Source: Bacteroidia bacterium (GTDB lineage: Bacteria > Bacteroidota > Bacteroidia > Bacteroidales > JAPLDU01). From it: a DNA stretch of 37,549 bases. The stretch lies in contig JAPLDU010000002.1 of the NCBI GenBank assembly GCA_026391255.1, forward strand, positions 22,441 through 59,989, written 5' to 3'. Below the pieces are notes generated by a model. That model was given only the letters and a program-made list of their open reading frames with translations, was not told where the DNA came from and searched no databases. Position numbers and translations under genes: made by a program. Positions 9,055-17,788 of the stretch are shown here, piece by piece; position 1 is the first letter of the stretch; each line of letters starts with the position of its first letter.

Positions 9055-9058
9055 TTTG
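9023..9058. repeat. Nonamer array (AACTTTATG-type, 4 units) overlapping a start codon
   Basis: On the plus strand the units are ttcataaag, tttataaag, ttcataaag and ttcattttg. On the minus strand they read ATGAACTTT-type words that supply three in-frame ATG codons at the start of the FISUMP lipoprotein. The word equals the consensus of the larger array at 23036-23098. Confidence 0.8.
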
Positions 9059-9130
9059 TTATTATTTAAATTCCCATTTTGAAATCTGTTGAAACCGGTA
9101 TAATCTAAAGTGACTGACGTAAGTGATTTT

Positions 9131-10299
9131 TTAATAATCTCTGTTTATTTTCCTTCCAAAAACACCGATTCCGATCGTAATATACTGCATATTACCACCA
9201 AAGCCATTATATGATTTTGAAAACTGAGGGAAGTTATACGCATATCTGATTCTGATAAACCAGTAATTCTGTTGAGAACCTATTGACAACGGAGAAAAAT
9301 AAGATTTTCCCAATCTTATATAAAGCTAAGTTCATAATTTTTCAAATCAGGTTTAATATTCAGGTCATTTTCTGTCGGGGAAACCGATGTTGAAGAAATG
9401 CCGGCAAACGGTGCAAGTTTAAAATGTTTACTTTCATGAACAATATATCCGAAAGATGCTTCAGGCAAATAAACTCTTACCTGGGAATTTTTATTCCAGA
9501 TATCACCATTACCGGTAAAGTCATGTTTGGTACGACTAAAACCAATATAATCTCTTAAGTATAATGAAATATTTTTATAATACACATCAAATGCTACCCC
9601 AATAGGAATATTGTCTGAAAAATCATTTTTAAGGTCGCCTGAAAAGATTCCATAACCACTGAAAATTTCAAATGAATATGCCCATTTTGAAGGAACATAC
9701 TCCTGCCTGATATATTTCCTGGTAAAACTGATTAAATCATTATCGTGATATTTTTGAATAAATTTATCAGCACGATAATTCAGTGTATCCTGTGTAATAT
9801 CCTTTGTTTCCTTTGTTATTAATAGCAAATAAAGATTCATTATTAAGAAATCCTTATCCTGCTCTGAAATTGAAGAATTTTTAATCCAACTAATTATAAG
9901 TTGTTTATTTGAATATGTTTTTTCTTTTAACCTGAAAGAGAGATTATCCGGTTGCGGAAATATTTTTGTATGTAATGTACTACAGATTGAATCATAATGC
10001 TTAATATTCTGAATGAGTTTATCGTAGTTTTTTGTCCAGTATAATATTAACCATTGCTCAAACGGGTATAATGCCACATAATCATCGCCGGATAATTGTT
10101 TTGTAAGATAATCTTCAATCTCTGCAACCTTAGAAATATCACCGGAAAGAAACTTATCAAGAAGCAAATTTCTACCTTTACAAATTAAAACCCATTTTGG
10201 ATTTGCAGAGTTTAAGATTTCATTTTTGATACTATCTGTTTGAGCAAAAATGACCTTCAATATCAATAGCAAAATGGTTATTAAAAATCCTTTTTTCAT
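9131..10299 (-). pseudogene. Frameshifted gene for an exported protein with a C-terminal beta-barrel
   Basis: The frame from MKKGFLI (10299) encodes a signal peptide ending in FAQ, a helical region of about 170 residues (DKFLSGDISKVAEIEDYL...), then beta strands typical of outer-membrane barrels (WAYSFEIFSGYGIFSG, SLYLRDYIGFSR, LPEASFGYIVHESKHFKLAPFAGISST). It stops at 9316 after NYELSFI. The adjacent frame carries on from about 9325 to 9131 with LYIRLGKSYFSPLSIGS, WFIRIRYAYNFP and GNMQYITIGIGVFGRK, exactly what the missing last strands should look like. One extra base near the TTT at about 9322-9326 rejoins them as ...ELSFYIRLGKSYF. Either the gene is damaged or the assembly lost a T. The frame is open up to 10362, but those residues are not signal-like. 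The family is not recognised. Confidence 0.75.
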
Positions 10300-10424
10300 A
10301 TCAAATATGGTTTTGTGTAAATCCATGCCGCCCAATGATCTTGTAATTGACATTTGCCACATTAATTTTAATAAACAAAAATAGTAACTTTATATAATTC
10401 ATAATAGGCACAACACACGTGAAA

Positions 10425-10961
10425 TTATTTAATAAACTTCAGTGAAGCCACCACTTTCTTTGCTGTTTCAATTTCAGAATTAATATCAGTACCCAGGCAG
10501 CCCTGTTGTTCAGAATATTTACCCCTGTAATCAATATAAGAAGAAAATATCAAACAAGATTTATTTGCAGTATCACAAATTGCATAATTATAATGCATGG
10601 TCACCTCGCAACCCATTGATGCATCTCCGCTCTGAGTATAGTAAAAAGAATGTCCATTTAAATTTACTTTTTGGATGGGTGCCTGATTATATCCTGACCA
10701 TTGTCGCAAAAAACCGCTACAACAAGTGTCTGATTTTTTCAGTGTAATATACAATCTATTAGCTATGACAGCAGAGTGTTTAACAGGCAAATCAAGTACA
10801 TAATCTGCATATGAAGTTGAGTCTTTAACAATATGATAATTTCCCGGTATGGACAAACTAAAATGAAAATCTGAGTTTATATATTTTTCCCATTTGATCC
10901 GATCCTGTCCGGCAAGTATGGCAGGCAGAAGCAATATAATACAACAAAGTACATTATTCAT
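10425..10961 (-). CDS. Small secreted protein of unknown function
   Basis: 178 residues with a clear signal peptide (NVLCCIILLLPAILAGQ). The mature part begins IKWEKYINSDFHFSLSIPGNYHIVKDS, a pattern reminiscent of lipoprotein-like domains that start 'sxxFxFsvPxgw', and carries six scattered cysteines that could form disulfides in the periplasm. It ends EIETAKKVVASLKFIK. I do not recognise the family. It lies on the same strand as its neighbours, but a 19-bp inverted repeat at 11035-11129 separates it from the hemerythrin gene, so it is probably a separate transcript. Confidence 0.65.
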   Translation of the reverse strand: MNNVLCCIILLLPAILAGQDRIKWEKYINSDFHFSLSIPGNYHIVKDSTSYADYVLDLPVKHSAVIANRLYITLKKSDTCCSGFLRQWSGYNQAPIQKVNLNGHSFYYTQSGDASMGCEVTMHYNYAICDTANKSCLIFSSYIDYRGKYSEQQGCLGTDINSEIETAKKVVASLKFIK

Positions 10962-11034
10962 TTAAATAGCATCAGTCAAAAATCCAATCAAAAAAAATAA
11001 GTACTTAAAATTCAATATCGTTTAGTTAAGAATG

Positions 11035-11129
11035 GAACGCAGATAACGCTGATAAATATGATAAACACAGATAATTATTAACATACTATTAATCTTAAAA
11101 AATCATAAAAATCAGCGTTATCTGCGTTC
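11035..11129. repeat. Interspersed inverted repeat with 19-bp perfect arms
   Basis: Left arm 11035-11053 (GAACGCAGATAACGCTGAT) is the exact reverse complement of right arm 11111-11129. The 57-base middle is AT-rich and contains related words (gataaatatgataaacacagataa). It sits between two same-strand genes. It resembles 'AACGCAGAT...ATCTGCGTT' hairpin elements I recall from several environmental genomes; that link is unverified. It could also act as a transcription end signal for the hemerythrin gene. Confidence 0.8.
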
Positions 11130-11187
11130 TATTTATTTTTTGTTAACTAACAACATTGATTTCAAATTGATTATAATTTATTCAGGT

Positions 11188-11742
11188 TTATTTTAAATAT
11201 ATACTTTTTAGTTCATTAAGCAAATGATGATATTCTTCATGTTTGCCTATACCTATCTTTTCTATTTCCAGTTTTTCAAAAGCATTATATATTTTGGATT
11301 GTTCCTCTTCATTCAGCACCTTATCAGCCATCATAAACAGAATATTGTTTTCTTTTTCTATATGATTTCTCAGGAGCTGAACATAATTTCTGGAACTTGA
11401 AATAATATTACTTATTGCTGACTTATTTCCTCCTTTAAATTCTTCAAATGCATTACTCAATGATTTTATATGACCCCTGCCCACCTGATGTTCATAAAGC
11501 ATTACTGCAATTGGTCCTCCTTCATTAGGTATTCCATGATCTACCAATGCAGGGAAAAAAATATCCTCTTCTTTACCATGGTGGCATTTATCGGCAAACC
11601 CTCTGATGAAATCAATTATTTTCTCAAAATGAACAATATTCAGTTCATCACCGGTTTCAATACCAGTGTAAATTTTTTCCATAATATTCAGCATAAGTTT
11701 TATGCCTTCATGTTCATCTTTTAATTGTTGTGTTGCTTTCAT
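11188..11742 (-). CDS. Hemerythrin-like (HHE) protein
   Basis: 184 residues forming the four-helix HHE-type diiron domain. Candidate iron ligands are H11 (LKDEHEGI), H38, H54/H55 with E58/E59 (CHHGKEED), H85 and H91 (YEHQVGRGH), and H127 with E131 (NHIEKEN). There is no signal peptide, so it is cytosolic. It starts only 19 bp after the stop of the NO-reductase gene, so the two are almost certainly cotranscribed. In NO-reductase loci, hemerythrin-like proteins are commonly linked to binding O2 or NO, or to repair of nitrosylated iron centres (family knowledge). Which of these applies here is inference. Confidence 0.88.
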   Translation of the reverse strand: MKATQQLKDEHEGIKLMLNIMEKIYTGIETGDELNIVHFEKIIDFIRGFADKCHHGKEEDIFFPALVDHGIPNEGGPIAVMLYEHQVGRGHIKSLSNAFEEFKGGNKSAISNIISSSRNYVQLLRNHIEKENNILFMMADKVLNEEEQSKIYNAFEKLEIEKIGIGKHEEYHHLLNELKSIYLK

Positions 11743-11761
11743 TTCATTATCCTCCGATATA

Positions 11762-14023
11762 TTACTGATTTTCTTTTTGTTCTTTATTAATTGACCATCC
11801 GGTTTTTAGCCCGATAACAAACCATGCAAGTGCCAATGCGCCTAAGCTGAAAATGGTATCACCTATGATTCTTAACCAACGAAGTGTTTGTAAGGTGGGA
11901 TTCTGCATAAATTCTGCAGAACGTGCAAACCACATTCCATGTTTAATACATGCGATAGTCTGTAATATTCCCACTGGCAGGATACTTATCAGTACCATGA
12001 GTAAGAGTCCTATGTTAATGGTCCAGAATGCAAAACTGATCACATTATTTTTCCACTCATATTTGCGTGTTAAACCTTTAAGTACAAAAAGCATTAACCC
12101 GATTCCAAGCATACCATAGACTCCGAATAAAGATGTATGAGCATGAACAGGAGTTGTATTTAGTCCCTGCATATAATATAAAGCAATGGGAGGATTGATA
12201 AGAAACCCGAAAAGACCGGCACCCACAAGATTCCAGAAGCTTACGGAAATTAAAAAATAGATTGGCCATTTATATGTTTTTACCCATTGCGTAGCCCTGC
12301 TGATTTTTAAATTATGATAAGCTTCAAAGCCCATCAGAATGAGGGGAACCACTTCGAGTGCGCTAAAGGATGCACCAAGCGCAATCACCGCTGTGGGAGT
12401 ACCGGTGAAGTACAAATGATGGAAAGTTCCTATTATTCCTCCACTCAGATAAACTATGGTAGCAAACAATACACCGGAAGTTGCATATTTAATATTCAGC
12501 AATCCCATCCTTACAAAAAGGAAAGCAGCAATAACGGTAGCAAATACTTCGAAGAAACCTTCCACCCAAAGGTGTACCACCCACCATCTCCAATATTCTG
12601 CTATTGACAGATGAGTTTGTTGACCCCACATCAGACCGGCTCCGTAAAACCCTGCAATGGCAATGGATGAAATAACGAACATGGTCAGCAACTGCCTGTT
12701 TTCAGAAGGTTGTTTTATGGCGGGTAATAAAGCACGGAACATAAGAATCAGCCAGATGATTAAACCAATAAAAAGAAACAATTGCCAGAATCTGCCAAGG
12801 TCGACATACTCGTATCCCTGGTGGCCGAACCAGAAATTCTGTGCAAGTCCGAGTTTCTGCATAATACCCATCCATTCGCCTGCAAGTGATCCAACAACAA
12901 TAATAAGCAAAGCAATAAAAAGAAAATTCACTCCTAACTTTTGATATTTCGGTTCTACGCCTGATACGGCGGGCGCTATATAAAGACCTGTAGCCAGCCA
13001 TGAAGTCGCAATCCAGAATATTGCTAATTGCAGATGCCAGGTCCGCGATACGGAATAAGGAAGAATTGTATCCAGTTTTAAACCATAAAAGCCCTTGCCT
13101 TCTACACCGTAGTGTGCCGTAATCACTCCTAATAAAACCTGAACAAGAATAAGAGCAGTAACAACCCAAAAATATTTTAAGGTAGCTTTCATAGAAGCGG
13201 TAGGATTAAGACCAATTAACGGATCGTTCTGTGGCAGCAGCGAAACATCGAGCACACCTGATTTGTTACGCGCATGGTAATAAGCCAGCAAACCAACTCC
13301 AACAAGAAGCATGATGACACTAAAACCCGTCCAGAGAATTATTCCCGGTGATGGTACATTGCCGACTTTTTCATCGGGGGGCCAGTTATTTGTATAAGTC
13401 AGATCCGAACCTGGCCTGTTGGTAATGCAGGCCCAGGCTGCCCAGAAAAAAAATGCATTCATATCCCGCATCCGTATTGAGTCTTTAATAGAATTTGCAG
13501 GAATTGCATATGCCTGCCTTTCTTTTTCTAGAATCGGATCGTTCATAAATAGACTGCTATAATGTTTGCAATTACTTTGAATCGCTTTGGCTCTGTCATT
13601 TGATATTTTAATAAAACCCGTAATGTTGTCATAAGTATTTGTCCTTAAAGCATTCTGAAGTCTGATCTTAAGCATGGCTTGTTTTTCCGGGCTTAGTTTG
13701 TCAAAAGAGGATGCAAAATCATTTATTGCCCATTTATTTATAAGAAAATCGGATTCCTTATGCAACCAGTCAGCTGACCAGTCGGGTGCAACATACGCAC
13801 CATGCCCCCATACTGTGCCTACTTCCTGTCCGCCAATTGACTGCCAGACATTCTGACCATCCTGAATATCCTTGGCTGTGAACAGAACTATACCATCTTC
13901 GGTGATTACTTTAACCGGTACCGGTGGTTTCTCATTATATATCTCATGGCCATAAAAGCCAAGGATTGAAAAGCAAATTACAAGAATTGCTATAAAACTG
14001 ATCCAGAGGTTTTTTGTTTTCAT
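11762..14023 (-). CDS. norZ: Quinol-dependent nitric oxide reductase (qNOR)
   Basis: 753 residues, the length of qNOR: an N-terminal extension of about 220 residues (one TM, then a periplasmic cytochrome-c-like fold with no CxxCH motif) fused to a 12-TM NorB domain. All metal ligands can be placed: H330 and H629 for low-spin heme b, H627 for heme b3, and H484, H535 and H536 for the non-heme FeB. The two glutamates special to NORs are present: E488, four residues after H484, and E557, twenty-one after H536. The lysine/tyrosine pattern of a proton-pumping oxidase is absent. It reduces 2 NO to N2O using quinol at the inner membrane. No other denitrification gene is nearby, so detoxification of NO is the likely role. 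It leads a two-gene operon with a hemerythrin-like protein. Confidence 0.95.
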   Translation of the reverse strand: MKTKNLWISFIAILVICFSILGFYGHEIYNEKPPVPVKVITEDGIVLFTAKDIQDGQNVWQSIGGQEVGTVWGHGAYVAPDWSADWLHKESDFLINKWAINDFASSFDKLSPEKQAMLKIRLQNALRTNTYDNITGFIKISNDRAKAIQSNCKHYSSLFMNDPILEKERQAYAIPANSIKDSIRMRDMNAFFFWAAWACITNRPGSDLTYTNNWPPDEKVGNVPSPGIILWTGFSVIMLLVGVGLLAYYHARNKSGVLDVSLLPQNDPLIGLNPTASMKATLKYFWVVTALILVQVLLGVITAHYGVEGKGFYGLKLDTILPYSVSRTWHLQLAIFWIATSWLATGLYIAPAVSGVEPKYQKLGVNFLFIALLIIVVGSLAGEWMGIMQKLGLAQNFWFGHQGYEYVDLGRFWQLFLFIGLIIWLILMFRALLPAIKQPSENRQLLTMFVISSIAIAGFYGAGLMWGQQTHLSIAEYWRWWVVHLWVEGFFEVFATVIAAFLFVRMGLLNIKYATSGVLFATIVYLSGGIIGTFHHLYFTGTPTAVIALGASFSALEVVPLILMGFEAYHNLKISRATQWVKTYKWPIYFLISVSFWNLVGAGLFGFLINPPIALYYMQGLNTTPVHAHTSLFGVYGMLGIGLMLFVLKGLTRKYEWKNNVISFAFWTINIGLLLMVLISILPVGILQTIACIKHGMWFARSAEFMQNPTLQTLRWLRIIGDTIFSLGALALAWFVIGLKTGWSINKEQKENQ

Positions 14024-14626
14024 ATTATATTTATTATCAATTATATAATCAAATATTCCTGCAAATAATGAACAAAATTAATCAGAAATATTTTAGTTTG
14101 CAATTGTTTGGATTTTTATTTTTTAAGATGATCAGAAGCCACTTCTGATAAGAAAAACTGAATCAGATTCTGTCCACAATGTTCAATATTTAAAATTCAG
14201 AATATCCAATAAAGAAATTAGGTAATGTATCTGAACAGAGCAGAGTATATAACTCTGAACCATGGAAGGATTTAAACACATATCAGCAAAGTTCAAAGAG
14301 TTGACACCTTATGTTAATAAGGATTAACAGACAACCCGATGGCATTTTAATATTCAGAAAAATACAAATATTTCTATTATTTTGATCCCCTGACGGGGAA
14401 TCCATTCTTTAAGATAAATCCATTCTATTGAAATTGATCTCCTCCGGAGATTATAGGAATTTTGAATTTTACGGAAAATATATAGAAGTATCATAATAAA
14501 TTTCAAAGAGCCCTGTCTGAATCCTTGAGAAGTACTGATTCACCATCGATATATCGCTCTATTAACAATAATTACAAGCAATTTATATCAATACCCAATG
14601 ATGGAACCTTACCTGCAATAATTACG
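14024..14626. other. 603-bp gene-free region with small hairpin elements
   Basis: No plausible gene. It contains the norZ promoter, a perfect 8-bp inverted repeat at 14131-14149 (ATCAGAAG-CCA-CTTCTGAT), and two GC-rich mini-hairpins in AT-rich surroundings: CCCC-TGAC-GGGG at 14387-14398 and ATCTCC-TCC-GGAGAT at 14437-14451. The last two resemble the hairpins at 34177-34304 and may belong to the same interspersed family. The rest shows nothing I can name. Confidence 0.6.
14073..14080 (-). promoter_or_regulatory. Promoter -7 element of the norZ-hemerythrin operon
   Basis: On the minus strand this reads TAATTTTG, matching TAnnTTTG. A TTG at about 14101-14103 lies 20 bases upstream, the expected -33 spacing. 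The start codon follows about 50 bases downstream. Confidence 0.55.
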
Positions 14627-15388
14627 TTATAATGAAATGGAATACCCGATGGCTATTAATAAATAACCATTATGGCTTTCACCTTCCTGTTTATCTTTCT
14701 GATCAGTAGTCAATCCATAGGCTCCGCGAACATCGAGAAAAATATTACCGGGACCGGCTTCCTGCATAAATCCGATACCCCCCGTCAGTCCGAAATTAAA
14801 TGGTTTGATACTGCTCGTTACATCTGAAGAGGCATCAAACGATTGGGCAGTTTCAACCACCGGCATTGTCTCAGCCCTATCGGCATAAATAATACTTGAT
14901 CCACTGGTCTTTTGTTTAGCATTCAACAAAAATCCGAAATATGGTCCAAAATCTATATAAAACTTTGATTTTTCCCCTGTTGAAATGGAATATTTCAGCA
15001 TAACAGGAATCTCGGCATAGTTCAGAATAGATTCATTATTAAAATCAGCATAAAGGTATGTCCCGGCAGGCGCCTGCGGGTTAAATGATGAGGCATCAAT
15101 GGCCTGTAGCCCATTTCTTTTTCCGCCTTCGCTGGAATACAATGCATCGGCACGCAAAACAAGACCAGATCCCAAATAACAGGAAGCTGTCAAACCAAAA
15201 GCTTCGCCCAAACGCGAAGTATAATCACGACTCATCTCATTGTTATTGCCACCACTGAGCTGGGGTATATTTAATCCTCCAAAGATACCCAGGGTAAATT
15301 TAGCTCCATTCTGTTCAGATTGAGTTTGTGCAAATAAAATGGCTGACAGACAGATAAAAACAAATGTGGTTACAAATAATTTTCTCAT
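14627..15388 (-). CDS. Outer-membrane beta-barrel protein (PorT/OMP_b-brl family type)
   Basis: 253 residues with a signal peptide ending ILFAQ. The remainder alternates amphipathic strands and loops, as in the roughly 8-stranded Bacteroidota 'outer membrane protein beta-barrel' family: FTLGIFGGLNIPQLSG, AFGLTASCYLGSGLVLRADALYSSEGG, YAEIPVMLKYS, FYIDFGPYFGFLLNAK, FNFGLTGGIGFMQEAG, NIFLDVRGAYGLT, and a final GYLLIAIGYSISL ending in a hydrophobic residue. The exact function is unknown; members act as small porins or as assembly factors. It is a single gene, flanked upstream by the heptamer array at 15535-15870, which lies between it and the divergent cytochrome operon. Confidence 0.8.
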   Translation of the reverse strand: MRKLFVTTFVFICLSAILFAQTQSEQNGAKFTLGIFGGLNIPQLSGGNNNEMSRDYTSRLGEAFGLTASCYLGSGLVLRADALYSSEGGKRNGLQAIDASSFNPQAPAGTYLYADFNNESILNYAEIPVMLKYSISTGEKSKFYIDFGPYFGFLLNAKQKTSGSSIIYADRAETMPVVETAQSFDASSDVTSSIKPFNFGLTGGIGFMQEAGPGNIFLDVRGAYGLTTDQKDKQEGESHNGYLLIAIGYSISL

Positions 15389-15534
15389 AATTTAAATAAA
15401 TAAATTGTATTTCAAAAAAACATCTGACGCATGTCACATAAAAGAATAAACACCATGTCCGGCGAATATAAAAATAAAATTTCAGGAACAAATAATACAA
15501 AGACTATTTAACAAACATTTTCAATATTATTATA

Positions 15535-15870
15535 GAGTGATGAGTGATGACTTACGACTTACGACTTACGACTTATGAGTTACGACTTACGACTTACGAC
15601 TTACGAGTTACGACTTATGAGTTATGAGTTACGACTTACGACTTACGACTTACGAGTTACGACTTATGAGTTACGACTTACGACTTACGAGTTACGACTT
15701 ATGAGTTACGACTTACGACTTACGACTTACGACTTACGACTTATGAGTTACGAGTTACGACTTATGAGTTACGACTTACGACTTATAACTTATGACTTAT
15801 AACTTATGACTTATAACTTATAACTTATGACTTATGACTTATGACTTATGACTTATGACTTATGACTTAT
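15535..15870. repeat. Heptanucleotide tandem array, 48 units in perfect phase
   Basis: 336 bases divide into exactly 48 heptamers with no insertion or deletion; I checked the phase at every 60-base line. The first two units are GAGTGAT, and the rest follow [G/A]A[C/G]TTA[C/T]. The left part mixes GACTTAC, GACTTAT, GAGTTAC and GAGTTAT; the right quarter (from about 15782) uses only GACTTAT and AACTTAT. Seven is not a multiple of three, so the open frame across it is a by-product. It lies in the divergent intergenic region between the outer-membrane barrel gene and the cytochrome operon. Confidence 0.95.
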
Positions 15871-16021
15871 GACTTCAAGCCAGACAACCTGATTAATTGA
15901 AGATTTTAATCAGTGATCAGATTATTATTATTTTAAAATATCATCAGTTAAAAATGAAAGAAAAATATATTTTTACAGAAATATTTCAAATGAATACAAG
16001 AATAATGTTAAATATGAGAAT

Positions 16022-17383
16022 ATGAAAATATTAGTACAATTAAAAAGGGATGGAATCTCATACTGCACCATGAATAGTACTGAAACCAGTAGTGTTTTAG
16101 TCTGTCTCAGGAAACTGTTCATTCTGAACCTTGCATTGATGGTGAATATTGGCCTGATCAAAGCATTACCCAGTTATGCCAGGCAAACGGGAATGTCATG
16201 TACTGCATGCCATACTTCATTTCCGGAACTTACCTCCCTGGGCAGACAATTTAAACTCAATGGTTATACTATGACGGGTATGCAGACCATTGAATCCAAA
16301 GAGGACAGTGACCGTGTGACCAGGCTGAAACTGCTCAGTACATTACCCTTATCGGCAATGTTTCAATCATCATTCACGAATATTGCAAAAGATGTCATAA
16401 GCACTCAGAATAATTCAGTTTCTTTTCCACAACAGTTTAGTTTGTTCTTTGCAGGGCAGGTAACCCCGCACATAGGAACCTTTATTCAAATGACATATGA
16501 TGGTCATACTTTTGGTATGGATAATGCCGATATCAGGTTCTCCAACCAGGCAAGTATAGGGACCAGGAACCTGATTTACGGACTTACATTAAACAACAAT
16601 CCTTCAGTGCAGGATGTCTGGAATACTTTACCGGCATGGAGGTTTCCCTCATCATCGTCGGATGCAGCACCTACCCCTGCTAAATCAACCATCATGGAAA
16701 ACCTGAGTACCCAGGTGGCCGGATTAGGGGCATACACTTTATTTAACAACTTATTGTTTGCAGAATTGACAGTTTACAGGTCGGCACAACAAGGGGCTCC
16801 CAATCCGGCAGACTCATCAAGTACAATGACAATAGACGGTATAGCGCCATACTGGCGACTGGCATTACAACACCAATGGGCCGATAATTATTTTGAACTT
16901 GGCACATTCGGAATTGCTTCAAAACACTTTTTACATGGTATATCCGGTAATATGAACAAATTTACTGATGTCGGATTTGATTTCCAGTATGAACGGAGAT
17001 TAACTTTTGGATCATTCGCCCTGCACAGTTCACTTATTAACGAGACTGAAACCATAGATACTTCAACTACTCAACATATCAATTTAAATTTTCACTCTTT
17101 TAAAGTGGATGGGAGTCTTTATCTGAACAAAGGTCTCGGTGCAACCATTGGTTATTTTGCCACAACAGGTTCAGAAGATGCATCAGTCGGAAGTGTCACC
17201 AACAAACCAAACAGCAATGGCATTATCTTACAGCTTGAATATTTACCCTGGTACAATACCAAATTTACCATACAATACGTTATGTACAATAAATTTGACG
17301 GGGGTACCGGTAATTATGATGGTTTTGGCAGAAAAGCAGCCAACAATAATACCCTTTATATTTTAGCCTGGCTTAATTTTTAA
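16022..17383 (+). CDS. Fused monoheme cytochrome c / outer-membrane porin (Cyc2-like architecture)
   Basis: 453 residues. After a hydrophobic export segment (about 30-48) comes ARQTGMSCTACH (C60, C63, H64), one c-type heme site, followed by TSFPELTSLGRQFKLNGYTMTG. The remaining roughly 370 residues are beta-barrel strands (FSLFFAGQVTPHIGTFIQMTYDG, YWRLALQHQWADNYFELGTFGIA, VGFDFQYERRLTFGSFALHSSL, KFTIQYVMYNKFDGG) and end in LYILAWLNF, with the terminal aromatic expected of an outer-membrane barrel. A single N-terminal heme joined to a porin is the design of the Fe(II) oxidase Cyc2, though other such fusions have unknown electron donors. Start is uncertain: 16022, or MNSTETSS at 16070, which gives a shorter leader before the signal helix. 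It is 24 bp upstream of a cytochrome c gene. Confidence 0.75.
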   Translation: MKILVQLKRDGISYCTMNSTETSSVLVCLRKLFILNLALMVNIGLIKALPSYARQTGMSCTACHTSFPELTSLGRQFKLNGYTMTGMQTIESKEDSDRVTRLKLLSTLPLSAMFQSSFTNIAKDVISTQNNSVSFPQQFSLFFAGQVTPHIGTFIQMTYDGHTFGMDNADIRFSNQASIGTRNLIYGLTLNNNPSVQDVWNTLPAWRFPSSSSDAAPTPAKSTIMENLSTQVAGLGAYTLFNNLLFAELTVYRSAQQGAPNPADSSSTMTIDGIAPYWRLALQHQWADNYFELGTFGIASKHFLHGISGNMNKFTDVGFDFQYERRLTFGSFALHSSLINETETIDTSTTQHINLNFHSFKVDGSLYLNKGLGATIGYFATTGSEDASVGSVTNKPNSNGIILQLEYLPWYNTKFTIQYVMYNKFDGGTGNYDGFGRKAANNNTLYILAWLNF

Positions 17384-17407
17384 ACTAATTTACCTTAAAA
17401 TTCCTTT

Positions 17408-17788
17408 ATGATGAAAAAGCATTTATTATTGGTCGTTTTATCGTTGGCAATTATTTCAGTTATTGGCATTGGTGCAGGTATAGAACAATCAAATCCTCAG
17501 AACAAAGATATGGGCATTGGTCCTGTCAAAAATGTGGTACTTGGCACCATTGACAAGAAAATGGCAGACGAGGGAAAAATTATCTTTACAAACAAATGTG
17601 CCATTTGTCATGAAATGGATCAGAAAAAGGTCGGCCCGCCGCTCAGAAATATTACAAAAGAGCGTACACCTGAATATATTATGAATCTGCTTTTAAATTC
17701 CGCCCAGATGCAAAAAGAAGATCCAATCGTGAAAAAGTTGCTTAAAGATTACAACAATGTTCCGATGCCCGACCCCGCTATCAAATAA
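17408..17788 (+). CDS. Periplasmic monoheme cytochrome c, apparently truncated by an in-frame stop
   Basis: A 126-residue class I cytochrome c: signal peptide or anchor (about 1-24), heme site CAICH (C64, C67, H68), GPPLRNI, and an axial methionine in VPMPDP (M120). The TAA at 17786-17788 interrupts it. The same frame continues past the stop as TQARSVLEYLRSVAK to a TAG at 17834-17836, which is precisely the C-terminal helix such cytochromes need (usually ...ARxLLEYLRSV). The intact gene would be 142 residues (17408-17836). It is probably cotranscribed with the cytochrome-porin and would shuttle electrons to or from it. Loss of the last helix would likely destabilise the fold, unless the stop is read through or is a sequence error. 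Confidence 0.85.
   Translation: MMKKHLLLVVLSLAIISVIGIGAGIEQSNPQNKDMGIGPVKNVVLGTIDKKMADEGKIIFTNKCAICHEMDQKKVGPPLRNITKERTPEYIMNLLLNSAQMQKEDPIVKKLLKDYNNVPMPDPAIK

Noticed and set aside
11035-11129. Insertion sequence bounded by the 19-bp inverted repeats
   Set aside because: The 57-base interior has no room for a transposase. It is kept only as a non-coding inverted repeat.
12702-13169. A 155-residue minus-strand open frame
   Set aside because: It overlaps the qNOR gene in another frame, and the qNOR frame carries all catalytic ligands.
15575-15802. A 75-residue open frame with a seven-residue repeat (TYELRLM-type)
   Set aside because: It is the translation of the heptamer array: a 7-base period gives a 21-base, 7-residue repeat with no stop in this frame. 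No promoter or start context supports it.
15535-15870. CRISPR array
   Set aside because: Units are 7 bases and contiguous. There are no 20-40-base repeats separated by unique spacers, and no cas genes in the window.
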